Source of the DNA: Gemmatimonadaceae bacterium
GTDB taxonomy: Bacteria; Latescibacterota; UBA2968; UBA8231
NCBI GenBank assembly: GCA_026706075.1
Contig: JAPOZM010000122.1
Coordinates: 62,001 to 126,000 of the forward strand
Reading direction: 5' to 3'
DNA: 64,000 nucleotides
Shown here: positions 27,508 through 33,971 of the stretch, piece by piece
How positions within the stretch are numbered: position 1 is the first letter of the stretch
Layout: every line of letters begins with the position of its first letter
Program-made: the position numbers and the translations under genes
The notes under the pieces: generated by a model
Databases searched by the model: none
What the model was told of the DNA's origin: nothing
The model's input: the letters and a program-made list of their open reading frames with translations, nothing else

Positions 27508-28316
27508 GCCCTGCCCCTCGGCTCGACGCCGTCGTACTGGCGTCGCACCCACTTGACGTCCTCCCAGGTGGGCCGCTTGAACCCTTCGTTGCGCAGCAGC
27601 GCCGCCGGGTGGTAGGTGACGATCACCGGGATGCCGGCGTACTCGTGGAGGGTGCCCCTCAGGCGCGACAGGGGCGCTTCGGTCTTGAGCAACGCGTGGG
27701 CGGCGTGCCGCCCGAGGCAGCAGATCACCTTCGGCTGCACGATCTCGATCTGCCGGCGGAGGTAGGGCTCGCAGGTGGCCACCTCCTCGGGCGCGGGATC
27801 GCGGTTGCCGGGGGGGCGGCACTTCAGGACGTTGCAGATGTAGACCTCCTCCCGGGACAACTCCATGGCCTCGATGATGCGGGTCAGGAACCGGCCGGCG
27901 GGACCGACGAAGGGCAGGCCCTGGAGGTCCTCCTCCTCGCCGGGGGCCTCGCCGACGAACATGATCCCGGCCTCGGGGTTGCCGGAGCCGAAGACGAAGC
28001 GGTTACGCGTTTGTCCGAGGGGACAGCGGGTACACTCGCAGATCTCGTCGTGGAAGGAGGACAGCACCGCGGCGGCCGGGACGGGGGCTTCGGCGGCGGC
28101 CGAGCCTTCTCCCCCGGCCGGCTCCGGCCGGGCCGGGGCCGCGGAGGCGGCCACGACGTCCGGGGGCGTCACGAACCAGCGCCCCTCGAAGAGGAGCAGG
28201 TCCTCCAGGCTGCGGCGGACCTCCGAGAGGACCTCGGCGGCCTCGGGCGGGGAAGCCTCATCCGGCTCGGGCTCGTGCACGGCGCCAAGATCATCCGGCT
28301 CCGGGAGCCGTGTCAA
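27504..28316 (-). CDS. udg: Family 4 uracil-DNA glycosylase (iron-sulfur)
   Basis: This 270-residue protein removes uracil from DNA. The catalytic domain (about 83-265) shows the four Fe-S cysteines of family 4: C95-x2-C98, C166 in LKCRPPGN and C182. It also has GEAPGEEED (uracil-binding motif 1) and TYHPAALLR (motif 2). Residues 1-80 are an acidic, Pro/Ala-rich linker ending next to the first cysteines, longer than in the minimal enzyme. The likely start is TTG at 28316, overlapping the coaBC stop as TTGA with GGAGG 7 bases before it. An internal start is possible, but the coupling favours this one. Confidence 0.92.
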   Translation of the reverse strand: MTRLPEPDDLGAVHEPEPDEASPPEAAEVLSEVRRSLEDLLLFEGRWFVTPPDVVAASAAPARPEPAGGEGSAAAEAPVPAAAVLSSFHDEICECTRCPLGQTRNRFVFGSGNPEAGIMFVGEAPGEEEDLQGLPFVGPAGRFLTRIIEAMELSREEVYICNVLKCRPPGNRDPAPEEVATCEPYLRRQIEIVQPKVICCLGRHAAHALLKTEAPLSRLRGTLHEYAGIPVIVTYHPAALLRNEGFKRPTWEDVKWVRRQYDGVEPRGRA

Positions 28317-29554
28317 CGAGAATCCTCCCCTTCCCCTGCCCCGCGGCGCCGCTGCCCAAGCAGGTCGCGGACGCGGTCGAGGAGACGGTCGGCCACCTCG
28401 AGCTTGCTCAACCGCGGGAGCCGCTCCGCGGTGCCTTCGCCGTCGAGAACGGTGACCACGTTGGTGTCGCCAGCGAAGCCGGCGCCCGGCACGCGCAGGT
28501 CGTTGAGGACGACGAGGTCCGCCTGCTTGCGCCGGCCCTTCTCCCGGGCCCGGAACTCCCCGTCCTCCGTCTCCATGGCGAAGGCCACCAGGACGCGGCC
28601 TCCCTTGCGGGCCCCGAGGGTGGCGGCGATGTCCGGGTTCTCCACCAGCTCGAGCCCCAGCTGGCCGCCGGCGCGCTTGAGCTTCTCCGCGGAGATGTGC
28701 CGGGGCCGGTAGTCGGAGACGGCGGCGGCCATGAAGGCCGCGTCGACGGCCTCGAAGGCCGCGTCGCATGCCTGCAGCATCTCGGCGGCGGAACGCACGA
28801 AGGTGGTGCGGACCCCCTCGGGCGGGGACAGCTCCACCGGACCGGTGACGAGGTGCACCTCGGCGCCGCGCTGACGGGCCCGCCGGGCGAGGGCGAAGCC
28901 CATCTTGCCGCTGGAGCGGTTGCTCAGGAAACGCACCGGATCCAGGTCCTCCACCGTGGGGCCCGCCGTAACCAGGATCCGCAGGCCCTCCAGGTCTCCC
29001 CCGCGGGCGCCGGTGAGACGGTCCACGGCCGCCTCGAGGATGACTTCCGGCGAGGCCATGCGGCCCCGGCCGGAGGCCCCCGAGGCGAGGTATCCGGACT
29101 CCGGCTCGATCCACCCGGCGCCGGCGGCGCGCAGGCTCGCGGCGTTCGCCTGCACCCTGGGGTGCTCGAGCATCTCCTCCTCCATGGCCGGCGCCAGCAG
29201 GACGGGGGCGGGCGTGGCCAGGCAGATCGTCGTCAGCAGATCGTCGGCGATGCCGGCGGCCATCTTCCCCAGCAGGTTGGCCGTGGCCGGCGCCACCAGG
29301 AGCAACTCCGCCCACCCGGCCAGACCTACGTGCAGGACGGGGAACTCCTCGTCGGCGGCGAAGAGGTCGCCGTGGACGGGATGCCCCGAGAGCACCGAGA
29401 GAGTGGGGTCGGTGACGAACCGTGCCGCGCTGGCCGTGCGAACGACGCGCGCCTCGGCGCCTTCCTCCTGCAGCAGGCGCAGCACCAGGGGCGCCTTGTA
29501 CGCGGCGATGCCGCCGCTGACCCCGAGGAGGACCCGCCGCCCCTCCAGCCTCAT
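28313..29554 (-). CDS. coaBC: Bifunctional CoaBC (variant active site)
   Basis: This 413-residue protein has the flavin-dependent phosphopantothenoylcysteine decarboxylase domain (1-185) and the CTP-dependent phosphopantothenate-cysteine ligase domain (about 190-400; ITVTAGPT-like start, FLSNRSSGKMG, AAVSDYRP, LVENPDI). It carries out steps 2 and 3 of coenzyme A synthesis. H75 is kept, but the position equal to E. coli N125 is Glu (PAMEEEM) and C158 is Ser (YLASGAS). I recall a similar Asp/Ser variant being common in Bacteroidetes. ATG 29554 overlaps the CMP kinase stop (ATGA), with GGAGGG 6 bases upstream; an ATG 6 bases earlier abuts that site and is less likely. Confidence 0.93.
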   Translation of the reverse strand: MRLEGRRVLLGVSGGIAAYKAPLVLRLLQEEGAEARVVRTASAARFVTDPTLSVLSGHPVHGDLFAADEEFPVLHVGLAGWAELLLVAPATANLLGKMAAGIADDLLTTICLATPAPVLLAPAMEEEMLEHPRVQANAASLRAAGAGWIEPESGYLASGASGRGRMASPEVILEAAVDRLTGARGGDLEGLRILVTAGPTVEDLDPVRFLSNRSSGKMGFALARRARQRGAEVHLVTGPVELSPPEGVRTTFVRSAAEMLQACDAAFEAVDAAFMAAAVSDYRPRHISAEKLKRAGGQLGLELVENPDIAATLGARKGGRVLVAFAMETEDGEFRAREKGRRKQADLVVLNDLRVPGAGFAGDTNVVTVLDGEGTAERLPRLSKLEVADRLLDRVRDLLGQRRRGAGEGEDSR

Positions 29555-30087
29555 CCGCATCCCTCCAGCCACAGCTCGACCCGTCGGACCAGGCCCTCGG
29601 GATCGGTCCGGTCGGAGTGCAGGACCAGGTCGTAGATGGACAGGTCGGAGAGGTCGATCCGGTGGTGCTCGGCGTAACGCCGGCGTTCGGAGCGTTCGCG
29701 CGCGAGGATCGCCGTCTCCGCCTCTTCCGGGGACTGTCCGTCGCGGCCGGCGACGCGGCGCGCCCGGGTGGGGAGATCGGCCTGTACCCAGAGCTTGAGG
29801 GCGTCGAGATCGTGGCGGTGCATCATCCAGCCCGTGATCCGCCCTTCGAGGAGGCAGCCCGGTGGCTGCCGGGCCCGCTCGGTGAGGCGGTGGTCCAGGC
29901 GACGGTCGATATCGCCGTCGGCCTCGGCGCGGCTCCCCAGTTCGGTGAGGGAGACCCCCAACTCCGCCGCCAGGTCGCGAAAGATCCGGCCCACGTTTAC
30001 GTGCTCCAGGCCGGTGCGCTCGGCGAGGCGCCGGCACAGGGTGCTGGTGCCGCTCCCGGGGAGGCCGCTGACCGTGATCCGCGTCAT
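29551..30087 (-). CDS. Type 2 (archaeal-like) cytidylate kinase family protein
   Basis: This 178-residue P-loop kinase has the loop GLPGSGTST, where Thr replaces the usual Walker A Lys; as I recall, this also occurs in archaeal-type CMP kinases. Then come the family block NVGRIFRDLA, AEADGDIDRRLD, LLEGRITGWM and the lid RARRVAGRDG. The likely reaction is phosphorylation of CMP or dCMP with ATP. Most bacteria use the longer type 1 Cmk, so either this genome uses this form or the protein has another small substrate. It sits 16 bases after yicC and is coupled to coaBC. Confidence 0.82.
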   Translation of the reverse strand: MTRITVSGLPGSGTSTLCRRLAERTGLEHVNVGRIFRDLAAELGVSLTELGSRAEADGDIDRRLDHRLTERARQPPGCLLEGRITGWMMHRHDLDALKLWVQADLPTRARRVAGRDGQSPEEAETAILARERSERRRYAEHHRIDLSDLSIYDLVLHSDRTDPEGLVRRVELWLEGCG

Positions 30088-30103
30088 GTCGACGGGCTCC
30101 GCC

Positions 30104-30967
30104 TCAAGCCAGGTTCTGCACCTGCTCGCGCAACCGCTCCACCTCCTCCTTGGCCGCCACCGCCCGGTGGATGATGCCGCCCGCCGCGGACTTCGAGGAG
30201 AGGGTGTTGATCTCGCGGTGCATCTCCTGGAGCAGGAAGTTGAGCCGCCGGCCGACCTCCCCGCCCTCGTCGATCGTCTCCAGGAAACGGTCGATATGGC
30301 TGCGCAGGCGCACGATCTCCTCGGTGATGTCGCTGCGCTCGGCGATGAGGACGATTTCGGTGGCCAGCCGGTCCTCGTCGACCGCGCCCGGCTCCAGCAA
30401 GGCTTCGACCTTCTCCCGCAGGCGGCGGCGCACCTCTTCCCGGCCCTCGGCCGCGAGTCGGTCGATGACGTCGGTGAGACCGGCGATGGCGGCCAGCCGG
30501 GTACGCAGATCGGCGGCCAGCACCTCGCCCTCGGAGCGGCGCATCTCCTCGAGACCGGAGAGGGCCTGATCGAGAGCCTGGGCCACGAGCTTCTCGAGCT
30601 GTTCCGGAGCCGGACCCCGGCTCCCGGGGCGAAAGACCCCCGGCATGCGGGCCACCACCTCCAGCCCCACGGAGGGCAGGCCCGTCATTCCCGCCAGGTG
30701 ATCCAGGTCTGCCAGGTAGCGCTCGGCCATTTCCAGATCGAGCTCGGGGAGGCCGGTGGAATCGGCCGTCTCCTCGCACTCGATCGTCCCCGTCACCTTG
30801 CCCCGGGTCAGCCGGCCCTGGAGGCGCTCCCGGACCTGGGGCTCGAGTTCCTGCAGGGGCCCGGGACAGCGTACCGAGAGGTCGAGGAACCGGCCGTTGA
30901 CCGAGCGCAGAACCGCCCGCACCCTGAGCCCCTCCGCCTCGGCGCTGCCCGTGCCGAACCCCGTCAT
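30104..30967 (-). CDS. yicC: YicC family endoribonuclease-like protein
   Basis: This 287-residue protein begins with the family signature SMTGFG and contains RSVNGRFLDL, RGKVTGTIE, and the C-terminal DITEEIVRLRSHIDRF...GRRLNFLLQEMHREINT block with conserved acidic residues. YicC-family proteins are reported as endoribonucleases affecting small-RNA turnover. I start at ATG 30967; a GTG six codons upstream (30985) is possible, since many homologues have a few residues before SMTGFG. The usual gmk neighbour of yicC is absent; here a CMP-kinase-like gene follows. Confidence 0.92.
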   Translation of the reverse strand: MTGFGTGSAEAEGLRVRAVLRSVNGRFLDLSVRCPGPLQELEPQVRERLQGRLTRGKVTGTIECEETADSTGLPELDLEMAERYLADLDHLAGMTGLPSVGLEVVARMPGVFRPGSRGPAPEQLEKLVAQALDQALSGLEEMRRSEGEVLAADLRTRLAAIAGLTDVIDRLAAEGREEVRRRLREKVEALLEPGAVDEDRLATEIVLIAERSDITEEIVRLRSHIDRFLETIDEGGEVGRRLNFLLQEMHREINTLSSKSAAGGIIHRAVAAKEEVERLREQVQNLA

Positions 30968-30993
30968 GCTCGCAATCCCGCCCACCGGATCCC

Positions 30994-32262
30994 CTATCTC
31001 CCCGGGTCCACGGCCACCTGCACGATGGAGGTAAACCCGGTGAGCCGGGCCCTGTACGTCAAGCCCCCGAGGGTGATCTTGCTGAGCTCCGTCTCCTCCA
31101 CCACCCAGAGCTGCTCGTTGACGCCGTCGATCACGACGCCCCTTCCGGCCGCCGCCTCCGGCCAGTGCCGGAGTGCTCCGCCGTCGGGCTCCAGGGCGGC
31201 GATGCCGCCTTCCCCCGCGATCCAGAGATCCCCCGTTCTGGAGTCCACGTCCATCTGGAGCGCCGGGGCGAAAGGCAGCTCGCGCTCCTCGAGCCCGCCC
31301 TCCGGCAGGAGTCGCAGGAGGCCGTTGCCGCCCGCGATCAGGGCCCATGCCTGGCAGCACTCGCCGGCCACGGGATCGACGTCGACGATGCCTTCCAGGC
31401 CGCGCCACTCACCGAGGCGGACACCGGCGGCGTCGACGTGCAGAACCCGTTCGCCGGGCCCGTCGGCCACCCAGAGGCTGCCCGCCGCTCCCAGGGCGAG
31501 ACCGACCGAGTCGGAGAAGGCGGCGTCGAGCTCCACCAGGGACAGGGTGTCGGCGATGGCGGCCACGGAGAACCGGTAGACCCGGCGGCCGCTGGCGGAG
31601 ACCGCCCACCCGGTCCGCCCGTCGGCGTCGATGACCGTGGCGCCGGCCTCCTCCAGGGTCGATTCCACCGGGTGGACCACGCCGTCGTCGGTGATCCGGT
31701 AGAGCCCGATGGAGCCGTCGCCCACCCAGCAGTCGCCGGTCTCGCCGTCGATGGCGACCGCCGACAGGGACGGGAAGTACCCCCGGGCGAAGAGGCCCTG
31801 GCGTCCGTCGGGGGTCAGCCGCCAGACGAGACCGCTGCCTCCGTCGGCCACCCAGACCCGCTCGGGGCCGGGCGTGGCCAGGTGCTCGCCGGCGATGGCC
31901 AGCTCGGGCTCGCCGGTCACGTCGAGGGCGATGCGGTAGCTGTAGATGCGGCCGTTGGTCACCGACCGGTCGACGAAGCTGGTGTCCGTGGCCGGGAGTT
32001 CCCGCGTCAGGGTGCTGTCGCCGCTCTCCCTGTAGAGGCGCACCCCACGCACGTCTTCGAAGCGGGAGAAGTCCCAATGCAACTCGACCTGTCCGTCCCC
32101 GGCCAGGGCGCGCAGGGGGCTGGCCAGGTCCAGGGGGTCGGAGGCGCCGGCATCCAGCGGATTCCGGCGCGAGCGGTCGGCGCAGGACAGGACCACCAGC
32201 GCCGCCAGGGCGAGTCCGGCCCCGGGCAGCCGCAGGCGTCTTGGGATCATCCTTCGCAGCAT
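30994..32262 (-). CDS. Lipoprotein with fibronectin-like region and NHL/six-bladed beta-propeller
   Basis: This 422-residue exported protein has a basic N-terminus, a hydrophobic stretch and the lipobox VLSC at about residue 24-27. A short Fn3-like segment follows (GQVELHWDFSRFEDVRGVRLYR near 60-120), then repeated propeller strands (WVADGGSGLVWRLTPDG, CWVGDGSIGLYRITDDG, LWVADGPGERVLHVDAAG, LWIAGEGGIAALEPDGG). It would be anchored in the inner or outer membrane. Two ATGs four codons apart are possible; I use the first, directly after the previous stop. The protein may read out or bind a ligand, but no catalytic residues are recognisable. Confidence 0.82.
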   Translation of the reverse strand: MLRRMIPRRLRLPGAGLALAALVVLSCADRSRRNPLDAGASDPLDLASPLRALAGDGQVELHWDFSRFEDVRGVRLYRESGDSTLTRELPATDTSFVDRSVTNGRIYSYRIALDVTGEPELAIAGEHLATPGPERVWVADGGSGLVWRLTPDGRQGLFARGYFPSLSAVAIDGETGDCWVGDGSIGLYRITDDGVVHPVESTLEEAGATVIDADGRTGWAVSASGRRVYRFSVAAIADTLSLVELDAAFSDSVGLALGAAGSLWVADGPGERVLHVDAAGVRLGEWRGLEGIVDVDPVAGECCQAWALIAGGNGLLRLLPEGGLEERELPFAPALQMDVDSRTGDLWIAGEGGIAALEPDGGALRHWPEAAAGRGVVIDGVNEQLWVVEETELSKITLGGLTYRARLTGFTSIVQVAVDPGR

Positions 32263-32263
32263 T

Positions 32264-32773
32264 CTAGAAGAAAACGAGGCAGGCGGTGAGCACGACCCCG
32301 GCTTCCATGGCCAGGAAGGCCGCCCCGGCGATGCGGTCGTAGCGCTCGGCCCGTTCGAAGGCCCGCTGCTGGCGTTGGGAGCCCGCGGAGCGCAGGTAGC
32401 GGTCGTACGCGGCATCCGCCTCGCCGGTGCTCCACCAGGCGACGGCAGCCCCGGTGACGGCCAGAGCCGCGGTGGCCACCAGGGCCGGCCGCCAGATCGT
32501 CTCCGTCGTCTGCGGCGGGTTCGTCCGGGCCCGCTGTTGCAAGAGCCGCTCCCCGGCCAGCAGGGGCCAGGCCATCGGCCCGGTCCCGAGCCGCGCTCCG
32601 AAGAGGCCGGACTGGAGGCGGGGCACAGCCCCCGGAGGCGGACCCGCCCACAGGCCCGGGAGCGCCATCGAGCCCACCTGCCAAGGCCCGCGGCCCGGCG
32701 GATGCGGACCCGGCCCCGGGGCCGCCAGGGCCGCCGAGCCCGAGAGCAGGATCGCCATCGCCAGCCGCACCAT
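32264..32773 (-). CDS. Small exported membrane protein, DUF5683-like C-terminus
   Basis: This 169-residue protein has an N-terminal signal (MVRLAMAILLSGSAALAAPG), a Pro/Gly-rich loop (20-70) and two membrane helices (about 95-112 and 150-168). Between the helices is an amphipathic AYDRYLRSA...AFERAERYDR segment. That segment resembles the end of DUF5683-type proteins found near outer-membrane genes. The start lies 1 base after the stop of the PQQ-propeller gene, and the stop is 1 base before the next lipoprotein gene, so the three are tightly coupled. No function can be assigned. Confidence 0.72.
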   Translation of the reverse strand: MVRLAMAILLSGSAALAAPGPGPHPPGRGPWQVGSMALPGLWAGPPPGAVPRLQSGLFGARLGTGPMAWPLLAGERLLQQRARTNPPQTTETIWRPALVATAALAVTGAAVAWWSTGEADAAYDRYLRSAGSQRQQRAFERAERYDRIAGAAFLAMEAGVVLTACLVFF

Positions 32774-32774
32774 C

Positions 32775-33971
32775 TCATCTCCCCCGGAACAGGTAGAGGG
32801 TGCCGGTCTCGCTCGTCACCGCCAGCAGCCGTCCGCTGACGGCGACGGAGGTAAGCACCGGCCCATCGAGGGCATAGCGCCAACGGACGACGCCCCCGTC
32901 TCCGCCGACGGCATGGAGGAGGCTGCCTCCGGAGCCGAGGTAAAGGGTCTGCGCCGTGCTCACGGCAGGGGCGCGGACGACACCCCCGGTCTCGAAGCGC
33001 CAGCGCTGCCCGCCGCTCTCCGGGTCGAAAGCGTACAGGGCCTGATCGCTCGAGCCCAGGGCAATGACCCCGGCGCCGCGGCTCAGGCCCTCGGCGGGGA
33101 GCCCGTTCACCCGGGCGGTCCACAGAGTCGAGCCATCCTCGGCCCCCAGGGCGTGGACGGAGCCGTCGGCCGTGGCCACCCAGAGGCGGCCGGCCCCGGC
33201 GTCGATGGCCGGACGGGTGCTGATGGCGGCGCCCAGCGACCGGCGCCAGAGGACCCGGCCGCCGTCGGTGGAGGCGGCCACCAGCTCGCCCGTGGAGTCG
33301 CCCACGTAGACGGCCCCGCCGCCGAGGCTGGCGGCGCTCAGCAGGCGGCCGGGCAGGTCGATCTCCCAGAGGAGGCCGCCGCGGTCCGGGGACAGCGCCT
33401 CCAGGCGGCCCGACTCCACGGCGGAGTACACCTGGCCGCCGGCGACGGCGGGCGGGGCGCAGACCTCCCCCGGCCGGCGCCAGGCGGTCTCTCCCGAGGC
33501 CCGATGCACGGCGTGGAGGCCGGCGCCGCGGCCGGTCATGGCCATCAGCAGCAGTTGCCCTCGCCCGCCGGCGAGGGCGGCGGCGGCGCACAGGGGACGG
33601 TCCAGGCGCCGGCGGCCGACGCGGGTGCCCGTGGCCAGATCGAAGGCGAGAGCATCGGTCCTTCGGGTCAGCTGCAGCACCAGCGGCCCGGCGATCAGGG
33701 GCCCGCCGAGGGGCGCCCCCCCCACCGCCTGCCGCCACACCAGCGAGAGCGGCGGCTCCGGGCCCTCGAACGCGGCGTGGAGCCCGTCGGGGGACCCACC
33801 CGCCTGCACCCAGGCCGGGCCCGCACCGCCCTCCCAGGGGGCGAAGAGGTTCTCGGGGCCGCAGCCGCAGAGGACGGCCAGCAGCCACGGGACCCCCCAC
33901 TGGAGGACCGGGCCGGACCGGCGGGCCGGATCAGTAGTCCCAGCCGAAGAAGAAGTCCCAGCGCGTGTCAC
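32775..33971 (-). CDS. PQQ-like beta-propeller lipoprotein
   Basis: The protein has seven or eight propeller blades of the outer-membrane-protein-assembly BamB/PQQ type, with regular repeats such as GGQVYSAVESGRLEALSPDRG, GDSTGELVAASTDGG and LWVATADGSVHALGAEDG. A hydrophobic segment ending LCGC-G precedes the blades and looks like a lipobox. No ATG is available. The only in-frame start giving the signal is GTG 33971, which overlaps the end of the upstream Omp85 gene by 41 bases, so the exact start is uncertain. BamB-like placement beside an Omp85 barrel suggests an accessory role in barrel assembly or surface display. Confidence 0.78.
   Translation of the reverse strand: MTRAGTSSSAGTTDPARRSGPVLQWGVPWLLAVLCGCGPENLFAPWEGGAGPAWVQAGGSPDGLHAAFEGPEPPLSLVWRQAVGGAPLGGPLIAGPLVLQLTRRTDALAFDLATGTRVGRRRLDRPLCAAAALAGGRGQLLLMAMTGRGAGLHAVHRASGETAWRRPGEVCAPPAVAGGQVYSAVESGRLEALSPDRGGLLWEIDLPGRLLSAASLGGGAVYVGDSTGELVAASTDGGRVLWRRSLGAAISTRPAIDAGAGRLWVATADGSVHALGAEDGSTLWTARVNGLPAEGLSRGAGVIALGSSDQALYAFDPESGGQRWRFETGGVVRAPAVSTAQTLYLGSGGSLLHAVGGDGGVVRWRYALDGPVLTSVAVSGRLLAVTSETGTLYLFRGR

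Noticed and set aside
25183..27615. Open frame of 810 codons on the plus strand across several genes
   Set aside because: It runs antisense through the TIM-barrel and dnaB genes, both with clear family motifs, and contains no domain.
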